Below are positions 29,148 to 37,607 of a stretch of DNA of 64,000 nt, piece after piece. Made by a program: the position numbers and the translations under genes. Below the pieces are notes generated by a model that did not search any database, was not told the origin of the DNA, and worked only from the letters and a program-made list of their open reading frames with translations. Every line of letters begins with the position of its first letter. Position 1 is the stretch's first letter. The DNA comes from Algibacter sp. L1A34 (GTDB lineage Bacteria; Bacteroidota; Bacteroidia; Flavobacteriales; Flavobacteriaceae): the NCBI RefSeq assembly GCF_009796805.1, contig NZ_CP047029.1:2428501-2492500 (forward strand), in the 5' to 3' direction.

Positions 29148-29859
29148 ACCTATTTTACATCAGTTTTATTTAAGCCTGATTCCGAATTTATTGACGGAAT
29201 TATTTTTCTTCATACCTAAAAATGAAATCAGTCAAGATATTATTGAAAAGTTTGAATTTTTTAAAACAACAAACATTTTCAATAAAATATATGTCATGGA
29301 TTATAACCAAGGTCCAATGGAATATAAAAATACAAGGAGTAATAAGCACCTTTTGTTAAAAACAAGTGATCTGGACAAAAATTTATTTAGCTTATTGGAA
29401 AAGAAGAGCGAAGTAAAGGAATATGAATTTGATTATATTCTGGAGAAGTATTTTGAATTAGCGGAATGTTTGTTTTATATAACGAATTGGATGAAAGACA
29501 ACATGGCTCAAATGGATCAATATAGCGATGGCGTTTTGGGTATATTCCATATCCAGTCCCTAAATTATAAAAAACATTTCGAGAGTTTGGTCAAGAACTT
29601 TTATCCAAGCAGGGCTATTCTTCCTAAGGGAAACTTTAATGCCCAACATTTAATAGAGACCTATTTTCCAGATATTGAAAGTGGATATAACAACTCAAAG
29701 AAAAGAACGGTTACCGCACCAATAGTTCAAATAGATAACCAATCGGAAAAGAAGCCACAACAAAAAAAACTACACAAAACACTATTGGTTACAGATTTAG
29801 AGGCAGAAACAGTGCTATTAAAGCATGTATTTAATTTAGATATTAAACAGCTAGAATAA
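29140..29859 (+). CDS. Hypothetical protein, 239 aa, coupled to the integrase
   Basis: The start lies within the end of the integrase gene (8-bp overlap), so translation is probably coupled. The product is soluble, largely helical with a basic C-terminal linker (NNSKKRTVTAPIVQ, KKPQQKKLHK). I do not recognise the family. An accessory role in integration or excision is suggested only by position. Confidence 0.6.
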   Translation: MGKPILHQFYLSLIPNLLTELFFFIPKNEISQDIIEKFEFFKTTNIFNKIYVMDYNQGPMEYKNTRSNKHLLLKTSDLDKNLFSLLEKKSEVKEYEFDYILEKYFELAECLFYITNWMKDNMAQMDQYSDGVLGIFHIQSLNYKKHFESLVKNFYPSRAILPKGNFNAQHLIETYFPDIESGYNNSKKRTVTAPIVQIDNQSEKKPQQKKLHKTLLVTDLEAETVLLKHVFNLDIKQLE

Positions 29860-29861
29860 AA

Positions 29862-29886
29862 ATTATACGTAAATTACACGTATAAT
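29862..29886. promoter_or_regulatory. Palindrome upstream of zinc-finger gene
   Basis: ATTATACGT and ACGTATAAT form 9-bp perfect arms around a 7-bp spacer, 12 bp before the ATG of the zinc-finger gene. It looks like an operator. A different short palindrome lies in the same place before the related gene at 51563. Confidence 0.55.
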
Positions 29887-29898
29887 TGACTCATAAAT

Positions 29899-30318
29899 AT
29901 GAAAAAAACTGAAATTTGTCTGCATTGCAACGACGATTATATCCCAACCCGCAGAGGTGTGCAGAAATTTTGTTCCAAATCCTGTAAGTCCAGATATTGG
30001 TATCTGAAACAAAATTACACAAAAGATGTTGTAAAAGATTCTACTGAAGAAAAAGTTGAAAAGCAAAAAACAAAAGTTGAAACAATGAGTCTAGCAGGTA
30101 TTGGAAATGCTGTTGTAGGAACAGTAGTCGTAGAAGGAGTAAAACATATACTCACTACGCCTGAAAACAAACCAGCCACAAAAAAAGATATTCAAGACCT
30201 CAGAGCTCTTATATTCGGTCGCTATTTACCCGTTAACAATACGGGCAAAGATTCAATGGGAAGATCTCCATTCTATGATGTTGAAACTGGGGATGTGGTG
30301 TTTTTGTTTCATTCATAA
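29899..30318 (+). CDS. Zinc-finger-type small protein, 139 aa
   Basis: The N-terminus has a four-cysteine zinc-ribbon arrangement: CLHCNDDY at about 7-10 and KFCSKSCKSRYWY at about 24-28. A middle glycine/valine-rich segment (GIGNAVVGTVVVEGV) could be a short membrane or amphipathic region. The Cys arrangement and the following aromatic/basic residues match the N-terminus of the protein at 51563-51943. Both lie next to tyrosine-recombinase genes, so these proteins appear to travel with recombinases. Function is unknown; DNA binding is possible. Confidence 0.65.
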   Translation: MKKTEICLHCNDDYIPTRRGVQKFCSKSCKSRYWYLKQNYTKDVVKDSTEEKVEKQKTKVETMSLAGIGNAVVGTVVVEGVKHILTTPENKPATKKDIQDLRALIFGRYLPVNNTGKDSMGRSPFYDVETGDVVFLFHS

Positions 30319-30618
30319 ATTTGTTATTTGGGTTCTATACCAAATCTTTTAATTGTGATTTATCCATTCGATAAACCAATATTATGGAATGTACTATAAT
30401 GTTCTGCGTTATATAACTTGAACTTTGGTTAAAAGCGAAAGTTTAAACTACTACATTTTGTTATTTTTTCCTTCTAAAACTTTCTCTATGATATTAATGG
30501 GACACGCTTTTACGAAACGACGATAGGAGATAAGTGAAATTTGTGTGGAGTGGATAAATGTGTTAATAATTCTATAAGAAAATATTGCGCAAATTTATAT
30601 TATTAGTATATTCACATT
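30319..30618. other. Intergenic region with weak hairpin
   Basis: ATTTGG and CCAAAT (30326-30345) can pair and are followed by CTTTT, a possible weak terminator for the zinc-finger gene. The rest is AT-rich and holds the promoter region of the methyltransferase fragment. No ORF is convincing. Confidence 0.4.
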
Positions 30619-31208
30619 ATGAATTTTATTGACTTATTTTCAGGTGCAGGTGGACTTTCCGAAGGCTTTATAAAAGCTGGGTTCAATCCTATTGCTCATG
30701 TTGAGATAGACTCTCATGCTTGTAATACTTTAGAAACCAGATTAGTTTATCACAAACTAAAAAACGAAAATAATCTAGACCATTACAACGATTACCTAAA
30801 CGAGAAATTTTCACGTGAAAACTTCATATCTAAATTTGGCGATAAATCTTTATCAGATACTATTTTAAATATTGGTATTGGAGGCAAAAATAATGACCAT
30901 ATTTTCAAGAAAATTGATGACTTGGCTGGAAATAACGAAATTGATTTAGTTATTGGCGGACCACCTTGTCAAGCATATTCATTAGTTGGAAGAGCTAGAG
31001 ATGAAAAAGGAATGAAAGATGACCCTAGAAATTTCCTTTATAAAGAATATGCTAAATTTTTAAAAAACTATAGACCAAAAGCATTTGTTTTTGAAAATGT
31101 ATTAGGTCTTATTTCGGCTGAAAAAGGTTTGTATTTTAAAAACATGCAAAAATATTTTCGCTCTATTGGTTATAATTTAGATTATAAAATTCAACACTCA
31201 GAAGATTT
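30619..31208 (+). pseudogene. C5-cytosine DNA methyltransferase, truncated by IS3-family element
   Basis: The N-terminal part of a Dcm-type enzyme is present: SAM motif DLFSGAGGLSEGF near residue 4, the catalytic Pro-Cys in GGPPCQAYS near 115, and the ENV motif near 158. The gene then runs into the IS end at 31209. The target recognition domain and C-terminal motifs IX-X are missing, so it cannot be active as it stands. The lost half is not found on the other side of the IS, where cassette-array DNA begins. No cognate restriction gene remains. Confidence 0.9.
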
Positions 31209-31242
31209 TGAAGTGCACCCAAATGTTTAGACAAATTTATAA

Positions 31243-32025
31243 TTAATTTTGATAATAATTAGCTCGATATTCAATCGGGCTCATACCATTTAAATTTTGT
31301 TTAATTCTCTCATTATTATAATATTTTATATAGACTTTAATCTCTTTTTTTAACTGAGATATCGACTTATATTTATTTATATAAAACAATTCAGATTTTA
31401 GAATACCGAAGAAATTTTCTATCACAGCGTTATCTAAACAATTTCCTTTACGAGACATACTCTGAGTAATTCCTTTTTCTGTTAATAATCTTCGATACTG
31501 TTTCATTTGATACTGCCATCCTTGATCTGAATGTAATATTAAATTTGTTTGATCTGGTATTTTCTTAAAAGACTTTTTCAGCATAATAGCTACTTGTTTA
31601 AAATCAGGTTTTTCAGATAATTGATAACTTATTATTTCTCTATTAAAGAGATCAATTATTGGAGATAGATATAGTTTTTTTCCTAAAACTTTAAATTCTG
31701 TAATATCGGTAGCCCATTTTTTATTTGGCCTAATAGCTTTAAAATTTCGTTGTAATATATTAGGAGCTGTTTCTCCTATTCGCCCTTTATAAGACTTGTA
31801 TCTTTTAGCTCTGACTAAACTTTTTAAACCTAATTCACGCATTAACTTGAGTACTGTTTTATGATTTATTAGAGTGCCTATTTTGTTGATTTCTAAAGAG
31901 ATTCTTCTATAGCCATATCTTCCTTTGTGACGATGATATATTTGATGAATCAATAGTTTTATCTCTTTATATTTATCAACTAAAAGACTTCTTTTATGAT
32001 GATAATAATAACTACTTCTTGCCAT
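31243..32025 (-). CDS. IS3-family transposase OrfB (DDE integrase core)
   Basis: A DDE transposase with an rve-type core: WATDITEF carries the first Asp, LILHSDQGWQYQ the second, and DNAVIENFFGILKSE the Glu, all intact. An HTH_21-like N-terminus (IYHRHKGRYGYRRI) precedes the core. The ATG at 32025 is internal to a longer open frame. That frame reads upstream through KAKAITELRHKYDLDIL and joins orfA by a -1 shift at a CTTTTTG (plus strand, ~32088) run, so the active product is probably an OrfAB fusion. Confidence 0.93.
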   Translation of the reverse strand: MARSSYYYHHKRSLLVDKYKEIKLLIHQIYHRHKGRYGYRRISLEINKIGTLINHKTVLKLMRELGLKSLVRAKRYKSYKGRIGETAPNILQRNFKAIRPNKKWATDITEFKVLGKKLYLSPIIDLFNREIISYQLSEKPDFKQVAIMLKKSFKKIPDQTNLILHSDQGWQYQMKQYRRLLTEKGITQSMSRKGNCLDNAVIENFFGILKSELFYINKYKSISQLKKEIKVYIKYYNNERIKQNLNGMSPIEYRANYYQN

Positions 32026-32075
32026 GTTCGTATGATATAATAAAATATCTAAATCATACTTATGCCTTAATTCTG

Positions 32076-32597
32076 TTATGGCTTTTGCTTTTTGTTTTGC
32101 TCTTGTTGAATTAAGGCCTGTAACTTTTTTAGCAAGTCCAGTTCTGCACGTAATGATTCATTTTCTAATAAAAGTTCCTCTTCTCTTGTTAAAGGTTTAT
32201 TAGACTTTTTTTTAGCTCTCTTAAATTGCATAGATTTTGGTTTACCTCTAGGTTTAATGTTTAAGCCTACAATACCCTCTTTTTTATAATTACGTTGCCA
32301 CTTCATAATTACAGATTTAGTAGGAATATTAAATTCTAAACAAGCTTGACTGAAAGATAATGAATCTTTGTCAATAGCTTTTAAAACTTTAAGTTTAAAA
32401 GGAATGCTATACACTTTGGTTTTTCTTGGTAATAGTGCTTTTTTACCATATTTTTCATAAAATCGAATCCAATCATGAAGGGTTGTATGATGACAACCAT
32501 ATAACTTAGACACATCTTCAACTGTTTGGTGATTTTTTAAAACTTGCTTTACACATCGAAGTTTAAATGCGTAATCATACTTGACTTTTCTTCCCAT
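32076..32597 (-). CDS. IS3-family transposase OrfA (HTH protein)
   Basis: A 173-aa DNA-binding subunit with two helix-turn-helix units (AFKLRCVKQVLKNHQTVEDV and the later SFSQACLEFNIPTKSV) and a C-terminal leucine-zipper-like helix (EEELLLENESLRAELDLLKK). It begins 43 bp inside the right IS end. It ends in a run of Lys/Gln codons that includes the probable -1 frameshift site used to make OrfAB. Confidence 0.92.
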   Translation of the reverse strand: MGRKVKYDYAFKLRCVKQVLKNHQTVEDVSKLYGCHHTTLHDWIRFYEKYGKKALLPRKTKVYSIPFKLKVLKAIDKDSLSFSQACLEFNIPTKSVIMKWQRNYKKEGIVGLNIKPRGKPKSMQFKRAKKKSNKPLTREEELLLENESLRAELDLLKKLQALIQQEQNKKQKP

Positions 32598-32640
32598 AAT
32601 AATACCCTCAAATAGTGTCTAACTTTTTGGGGGCAGTTCA

Positions 32641-32702
32641 AAATCCGCGAGGATTTTCGCAAGTAGGCAAAAAGCCAGCAATAAATTATATATGTTGTTG
32701 GC
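32641..32702. repeat. attC-like repeat, right half only (cut by the IS)
   Basis: The remnant keeps the hairpin half and outer right arm, ending TATATATGTTGTTGGC. It aligns with the right halves of the full repeats (AGGATTTTCGCAAGTAGGC-type segment, AGCAATAAATTATA). Its left half and the cassette before it are gone, so the array once extended further left. Its GTTGGCAGTA end pairs with TACTGCCAAC at 33411. Confidence 0.85.
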
Positions 32703-32730
32703 AGTAGTTTTTATACCTCATTAATGAGTC

Positions 32731-33198
32731 TTATTCCGTTTGTGTTAATTGTTCATTTTTATTTATAGAAGATTTGGCAGTATTTTTATCTTTTCTATGA
32801 TTTTCAAAAATTTCCATTCCTGTCTTTAGCATTCCAATTAATCCAACTCCAAAAATGATAATTCCAAATGAAACTTCTTTTATATTTTGATTCTCTGAAA
32901 TAAAATATCCAAAAACTCCAAAAGCCAAAACTAAAAGAGTTGATATCGTAAGATAACGAATAAATATTTTTCCAAATTTTGGATTTTCCCAAAGTTTTTT
33001 TTCAAATTTAATAGAAACTTTATTTGTATCTTGAAGAGAAGCAAAACTAATTGCAAGTCCCAGAAAAATCAACATATTATTAAGGGCTTTCAGGAAATTA
33101 AATTCACTTGAGTTTAATTTAAATGTAAAATACATACCACCTATTAAAAAAGGGTATTGTAAATAACTTAAATAATGAAAGAATAATTTATTGTTCAT
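32731..33198 (-). CDS. Cassette A: membrane protein, 155 aa
   Basis: The product has about four hydrophobic helices: YPFLIGGMYFTF, NNMLIFLGLAISFA, ISTLLVLAFGVFGYF and IIIFGVGLIGML. A charged C-terminal tail (ENHRKDKNTAKSSINKNEQ) is probably cytoplasmic. The start overlaps the end of the 66-aa ORF by 11 bp, so both are translated from one message. I do not recognise the family. It lies inside a cassette bounded by GTTGGCAGTA (32697) and its complement (33411-33420). Confidence 0.75.
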   Translation of the reverse strand: MNNKLFFHYLSYLQYPFLIGGMYFTFKLNSSEFNFLKALNNMLIFLGLAISFASLQDTNKVSIKFEKKLWENPKFGKIFIRYLTISTLLVLAFGVFGYFISENQNIKEVSFGIIIFGVGLIGMLKTGMEIFENHRKDKNTAKSSINKNEQLTQTE

Positions 33199-33388
33199 TT
33201 TTTTTATTTGACTTTATAGTTACTGTTCTCATAATGCCATAAAACGCAATTAATATTCCAATAATTATTAAAATTAAAGCAGTTTTGTCATACTTTTTTA
33301 AGGATATAAGTATTATTCCTGCAAATGTAAATAGCATTCCTATTGCTGAATAAATTAATACACTCTTTTTATTTCTTAATTTTTCCAT
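33188..33388 (-). CDS. Cassette A: small membrane protein, 66 aa
   Basis: Two hydrophobic helices (VLIYSAIGMLFTFAGIILI and ALILIIIGILIAFYGIM) are joined by a short basic loop, with a basic C-terminus. It is the first gene of a two-gene cassette; its start lies ~23 bp from the cassette end, as is usual for integron cassette genes. Function is unknown; the overlap with the 155-aa membrane protein suggests they work together. Confidence 0.7.
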   Translation of the reverse strand: MEKLRNKKSVLIYSAIGMLFTFAGIILISLKKYDKTALILIIIGILIAFYGIMRTVTIKSNKKNEQ

Positions 33389-33410
33389 TTAGATTTCGTC
33401 TGTCTTAAAT

Positions 33411-33547
33411 TACTGCCAACGTTTACGTATAAGAATAGTGCGTAGTTTGTGTGCGAGGATTTTCCGAAGGAAAATCAGATGCAAGCAAACGCGCATTAAC
33501 TCTTGGTTAGGCACTAAACTAAGCATTATTTTTATACAATGTTAGCA
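33411..33547. repeat. attC-like site 1
   Basis: R''-like TACTGCCAAC is followed by outer arm GTATAAGAATAGTGCG, inner hairpin GATTTTCC-GAA-GGAAAATC, outer arm GCATTATTTTTATAC and GTTAGC. The outer arms pair with G.T wobbles on the plus strand. Confidence 0.88.
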
Positions 33548-33815
33548 TGCGTGTTTATTTTTGTCGGACTTATTTTACGAAATAGTTGCGTTTAATTTTT
33601 TAGAACCTCGAATTTTTTGAGCATGAGTAAAGTCAGTTGCTCGTTAACTTTGCGTAATGTTTGTTAAAAGTCAGATGTTTTTGCGCAAGAGTAAAGTCAG
33701 TCGCACGCAACAGTTGCGTTTTGAATGGTCAGAAGTCGGTTGAGTGAGATTTTAAGGAATCTATTTTAAACTACTTTTGAGTGATTTTTATTTTCCAGAG
33801 CTGAGTGAGACATGA
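33548..33815. other. Cassette B: ORF-less cassette
   Basis: The unit is bounded by GTTAGCAT (33541) and ATGCTAAC (33816-33823). No ORF of note is present. It contains repeated GAGTAAAGTCAGT motifs, a short perfect palindrome GCAACAGTTGC (33707) and a GTCGGTTGAGTGAG block, all shared with the units at 37.3, 39.9 and 44.0 kb. It may encode a structured RNA or be a decayed gene. Confidence 0.65.
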
Positions 33816-33948
33816 ATGCTAACGTTTATGTATAAGATTAGTTGCGGGTTTGTATGCGAGGGTTTTCCGAAGGAAAATCAGACGTTACTAACATGCAAAT
33901 ACCTTTGATTAAGCACTAAACCGCAATTATTTTTATACGGTGTTGTAA
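33816..33948. repeat. attC-like site 2
   Basis: R'' ATGCTAAC, outer arms GTATAAGATTAGTTGCGG / CCGCAATTATTTTTATAC, inner hairpin TTTTCC-GAA-GGAAAA, R' GTTGTA. This sequence class recurs at sites 11, 17 and 19. Confidence 0.88.
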
Positions 33949-34122
33949 ATAGTGATTTCTATACCATTTTAACTTATAAATCTCCATATTTATTTCATGA
34001 TGTTTTTCATTTTTAGATTTAAAAGTTACATTTTTATTCATGTTACGAGTAGTATATAATAAGTAACTTTCTTATGATTTTGTATAGAAAAGCATAAAAA
34101 AAAAGTTGTTTTAAAATGTTTT

Positions 34123-35103
34123 TTAAATTTCTTTGTTTAGGTCACTAATATCTTTAGAATTAATATTGTAAGATGTTTTTGAAGTTTTTCTAAATATTAT
34201 GTTCCCAGTTTTACCATTAATAACTGATATAATTTTATTTTCATTTACCTGAGTATGCATTAAATAGTAAAAATTTTCTTTCGAATTTAATATTTTATTA
34301 TTTAAATCTTCATTAGAAATTAGAGCATAATTATGATTATATTTCGAAAAATATTTTTCAGGTTTCTCTATTTTTTTAATTGTAGATGAAAAAGGGTCAT
34401 ACCTTTTCATCATCCAATGAGGAGCAAATAAAGTTGATTTTTTTAAATTTTTAATTTCATGTTTATCAATATAGAGGTCTCTCAATTTAGCATTAATATT
34501 TTTGTCTAAATGACTGTTTAAAAATTGAAAATAATTTTTAATATACCCTAACTCGAAATTGTAAAAACCTGCAATTTCTTTATTTTTTTTCTGCTTTTTC
34601 TTAATTATAGCTTTCTCAAGTATAGATTTTCTGTTAGAAGAATTGGTTATAACCTCCCTCTTTTTAATGTTTGGAGTGAAAAATATTTGGGCGACTGCAT
34701 TACTTTGACTTGGAGTAAAAAGACTAAAATTAAATATAATATATTCTTTTACTGTTTTATCAGGAACAGCACTATCGAATGTTACTTTGTCTTTGCGTCC
34801 TTCTTTATTTATTAATTTAATAATTACATTCTTGGAGAACTTATTATAATCAAAATTATCTTCGGAAATGAACTCAATATCATTTATTGTCCAAACATTA
34901 TTAATTATTTGCTTGAAACTATTTTCATCTAATTCATTGGGAATTACAAATATTGTTTTTGAATTTTTAATTTCATCAAATACATCTTGTTTTAATTCAG
35001 AAACGTAAATGTTTGCCCATGATTTACTTATTCCGATATTTACTTGTCCATAAGAACTTAACGCTAATAGTATTAGTAAAAAAGCGAGATTGTGTTTTTT
35101 CAT
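34123..35103 (-). CDS. Cassette C: exported protein, 326 aa
   Basis: A signal peptide is clear (MKKHNLAFLLILLALSSYGQ). The mature protein is mixed alpha/beta and basic in the middle (KKREVITNSSNRKS, KKKQKKNKE). Near the C-terminus IISVINGKTGNIIFRK looks like a short beta repeat. I do not recognise the family. It is the largest coding cassette on the minus strand. The start is 117 bp from the cassette end, farther than in its neighbours, leaving room for its own promoter. Confidence 0.75.
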   Translation of the reverse strand: MKKHNLAFLLILLALSSYGQVNIGISKSWANIYVSELKQDVFDEIKNSKTIFVIPNELDENSFKQIINNVWTINDIEFISEDNFDYNKFSKNVIIKLINKEGRKDKVTFDSAVPDKTVKEYIIFNFSLFTPSQSNAVAQIFFTPNIKKREVITNSSNRKSILEKAIIKKKQKKNKEIAGFYNFELGYIKNYFQFLNSHLDKNINAKLRDLYIDKHEIKNLKKSTLFAPHWMMKRYDPFSSTIKKIEKPEKYFSKYNHNYALISNEDLNNKILNSKENFYYLMHTQVNENKIISVINGKTGNIIFRKTSKTSYNINSKDISDLNKEI

Positions 35104-35389
35104 ATTTTTTTATTTAATCTTTAAAGGATATTTAGAGGTTACAAGCTTAATGAAAAGTATGAGATTTTTGAATTCACTCATTCCATAACATCTTCTTCAT
35201 TTTTTAGCATTATTTACAACGTGATTGTGTATGGTTAGTTGCGTGGTTAAGCAACTAAGTTAGCAAACTTTTACGAACCCGTGAATATTCCGCAGGAATA
35301 TTCGCAAGTAGAGAATAATACAGCCATTAATTATACACGTCTTAAGTTAGCATTTTAATAAAAACACTAAATTAAGGCCTAAAAATAAG

Positions 35390-35545
35390 AAAGCACAAAA
35401 GAGAGGAGTAAGGTTAATATACACGCAGAAGCTTTAGACTTCGTCAACATTGAAAATCCCCTCTCTTTTCTACACAGATTTCGTACAGTTCTATGAGGCT
35501 TTTAGACCTCGATTTTAAGTCGTTGAAACTCGCGTAGATCGTCCT
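35390..35545 (+). ncRNA. Candidate IS110 bridge RNA, copy 1
   Basis: A 10-bp stem AAAAGAGAGG / CCTCTCTTTT (35397-35406, 35460-35469) encloses a loop with AATATACACG (35416), the sequence left of the insertion point in the attC-like targets, and CAACA (35445), complementary to TGTTG on the right side. A second stem-loop (35487-35530) contains TTTTAAGT, similar to the IS left end CTTAAGT. This is the target-loop and donor-loop layout known for IS110 bridge RNAs; the RNA itself is inferred. Confidence 0.6.
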
Positions 35546-35564
35546 TTCAAAAAAACATTTTCTT

Positions 35565-36536
35565 ATGAATAAAGATATTAAATATTTTGGAATAGACATT
35601 AGTCATTTGGTGTTCGATGTCACGGACTCTGATGGTAATTACTATCAGTTTAAAAACAATGAACTTGGCTTTAAAAAGTTCACGAAACTTTTAAATAATA
35701 AGAGTCATTGCGTTATGGAAGCCACAGGCTATTATCATTATCAGTTAGCGTATCATTTGCTAGAATCTGGTATCAAAGTATCGGTTGAAAATCCATTGTC
35801 AGTAAAACGCTTTATACAGATGGGACTATCAAAAGTTAAGACAGATAAGAGCGATTCAAAACTTATTTGTGCTTACTCAGAGCAAGTAGAATTAAAGCTA
35901 TGGAAAGGAAATTCTAAGGAAGAAATAGAATGTCTTCAAATCGTTAGAACCCTTTCTGTATATACAAAACAAAGCACTATGCTAAAAAACAAACTACATG
36001 GAGAAGCGGTTTTGGGAAATCCAAGTAAGCTTGTTGTAACGTCTTTAAAACGTAGTTTAAGACAACTAACAAAAGAGATGAAAACTTTGGAGGATAAGCT
36101 GTTAATATTAGTAAAACAATCACATCAAGATTTATTTACCCGTTTAAAAACCATTCCAGGTATAGGACCAAAAATAGCCATTATGTTAGTGGTATTAACA
36201 GGTGGATTTGATCGTTTTACGAGCGCAAGTGAACTTTGTAGTTACGCTGGCCTTACACCTATGATCCGGCAAAGTGGAAGTAGTGTAAAAGGGAGGCCAC
36301 GAATAAGTAAAATGGGGAATCAAAAGCTTCGGAATTTATTATTTATGTGCAGTTTTAATGCGTGTAAATACAACAAAGCTTGCCGCGATCTTTATGAGCG
36401 AATCGTAGCGAAAGGAAAGAGCAAAAAATTAGCATTAATTGCCGTGTGTAATAAGCTACTAAAACAGGCTTTTGCACTAGCTAAATCAGGATTAATATAT
36501 GATGGAAACTATAAAAGTACTTTAGTGAAAAATTAA
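35565..36536 (+). CDS. IS110-family transposase, copy 1, 323 aa
   Basis: The N-terminal RuvC-like DEDD domain starts YFGIDISHLVFDV and includes CVMEATGYYH and the later KTDKSDSKLI. The C-terminal IS116/IS110/IS902 domain has TIPGIGPKIA, CSYAGLTP and the QSGSSVKGRPRISKMGN segment with the catalytic serine region. Length is slightly below the family norm but nothing appears missing. It differs from copy 2 by one residue (Ile for Thr in GPKxAIM). Confidence 0.95.
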   Translation: MNKDIKYFGIDISHLVFDVTDSDGNYYQFKNNELGFKKFTKLLNNKSHCVMEATGYYHYQLAYHLLESGIKVSVENPLSVKRFIQMGLSKVKTDKSDSKLICAYSEQVELKLWKGNSKEEIECLQIVRTLSVYTKQSTMLKNKLHGEAVLGNPSKLVVTSLKRSLRQLTKEMKTLEDKLLILVKQSHQDLFTRLKTIPGIGPKIAIMLVVLTGGFDRFTSASELCSYAGLTPMIRQSGSSVKGRPRISKMGNQKLRNLLFMCSFNACKYNKACRDLYERIVAKGKSKKLALIAVCNKLLKQAFALAKSGLIYDGNYKSTLVKN

Positions 36537-36587
36537 TACATTTTTACTTGTTTTTTACCACAGTACTTTGTTGGCAAATCGTATTTT

Positions 36588-37145
36588 TTAGTCTACCCAA
36601 CCTTGATAGTCTATTGTTTTCAGCGTGTCATTCTCAAAAGTAAAAATGAAAACAGATGTGTTCTCTAAATCTCCAATTTTGACTAAATCAGTTTCTAATT
36701 CCGATTTTAATATATTTTCAAGAGTTTTTTTATTAACTCCAATTTTGATAAATTCTAAAAACTTAAATTCCGAACTTCTTATTTTCGCAGCATAAATCCA
36801 TTCTTTGTCTTTAGCTCGATAAGAGTAAATTTTTGTTTTGTCAAATGTCTGTGTTTTAACAGTATCAGTTATTGTTTCGTTATGTGTATTTATTCTTGGT
36901 TCAGTTTTTAAATCAAACTTTGGGTTTAGAGCAAGTTTTTCCAAATCAGATTCCAGTAGAATTCGTAAACTATCGTTTTCAAAATATTGTTCAGGAATAG
37001 GAATTTCCTCAACTATTTTTTCCGTTTCTGCTTTTAATTCAGTTGTTGGTTTTTGTTCGTGAATTTCAATCTTTTGAGTTTCTTTTTGTTTGCAAGAAAT
37101 CAATAAAATTAGAATTCCGATTGAAGTTAGTAAGTGTCTTTTCAT
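36588..37145 (-). CDS. Cassette D: lipoprotein, 185 aa
   Basis: A lipoprotein signal ends in LLISC, followed by a Lys/Glu/Thr-rich linker to about residue 60. The C-terminal half (FDKTKIYSYRAKDKEWIYA, ENTSVFIFTFENDTLKTIDY) looks like a small beta-rich domain. The family is not recognised. The start is 12 bp from the R'' end (37157), and the cassette's other end lies beyond the IS110 element. Confidence 0.75.
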   Translation of the reverse strand: MKRHLLTSIGILILLISCKQKETQKIEIHEQKPTTELKAETEKIVEEIPIPEQYFENDSLRILLESDLEKLALNPKFDLKTEPRINTHNETITDTVKTQTFDKTKIYSYRAKDKEWIYAAKIRSSEFKFLEFIKIGVNKKTLENILKSELETDLVKIGDLENTSVFIFTFENDTLKTIDYQGWVD

Positions 37146-37148
37146 ATG

Positions 37149-37287
37149 TTTGCCAACGTTTACGTATAAGAATAGTGCGTAGTTTGTGTGCGAGGATTTT
37201 CCGAAGGAAAATCAGATGCATGCAAACACGCATTTAGTCTTGATTAGGCACTAAATTACGCATTATTTTTATACAATGTTAGCGCAC
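37149..37287. repeat. attC-like site 4
   Basis: R'' TTTGCCAAC, outer arms GTATAAGAATAGTGCG / CGCATTATTTTTATAC, inner hairpin GATTTTCC-GAA-GGAAAATC, R' GTTAGCGCAC. Class of site 1. Confidence 0.88.
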
Positions 37288-37607
37288 GTTGTTATGTTTT
37301 TCTCACAAGAGTATTTAAATATGATTTTTTCACGCAACAAAGAAAAGTCCGAAGCAACAGTTTCGTATTGTTTGGCAAGAGTCAGAATTTTTTAAACACA
37401 AGAGTTAAGTCAGTTGCGCGTAAACTTTACGTATTGCTTTGTCAGAAGTCGGTTTAATTTTTTATTTAATTTTAGTTTGCGAGAGTAAAATCAGACTTAG
37501 GTAACAGTTGCGTTTTGATTTGACAAAAATCAATTGAGTAAGTTTTAGTAATTGTTTTTAAAATACTTTGAGAAGGTTTATTGTTTTTTTTGAGCTGAGT
37601 GAGCAAT
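37288..37607. other. Cassette E: ORF-less cassette
   Basis: Bounded by GTTAGCGCAC (37278) and its exact complement GTGCGCTAAC (37608). It shares with cassette B the GAGTTAAGTCAGTTGCGCG-like repeats, AACAGTTGCGTTTTGA and the terminal GAGCTGAGTGAG block. The short palindrome is degenerate here (GTAACAGTTGC at 37501). No ORF is convincing on either strand. Confidence 0.65.

Larger units (their letters stand above)
31209..32640 (-). mobile_element. IS3-family (IS150-like) insertion sequence, 1432 bp
   Basis: Terminal inverted repeats start TGAAGTGCACCCAAA on the left (plus strand) and TGAACTGCCCCCAAA on the right (minus strand), matching at 20 of 25 bases. It contains orfA and orfB in the normal overlapping-frame arrangement. 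No target duplication is visible: TTT precedes the left end and AAA follows the right end. The left flank is a methyltransferase gene and the right flank is half of an attC-like repeat, so DNA was probably deleted next to the element. Confidence 0.92.
35341..36568 (+). mobile_element. IS110-family element, copy 1 (1228 bp), inserted in attC-like site 3
   Basis: The element runs from CTTAAGTTAGC to CAGTACTT. It has a 224-bp non-coding 5' region, one transposase gene and a ~32-bp 3' tail, without long terminal inverted repeats, as is normal for IS110. Its equal-length twin is at 42118-43345. Both lie between the outer right arm and the GTT box of an attC-like repeat. The long 5' non-coding end is the place of the bridge RNA in the IS110 group. 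Confidence 0.9.
35211..36579. repeat. attC-like site 3, split by IS110 copy 1
   Basis: The left part (35211-35340) has R'' TATTTACAAC, outer arm GTGTATGGTTAGTTGC and hairpin GAATATTCC-GCA-GGAATATTC, then stops at TTATACACG. The right part (from 36569) is TGTTGGCAAAT. Removing the IS restores a normal repeat end, and GTTGGCAAA still pairs with TTTGCCAAC at 37149. Confidence 0.85.
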
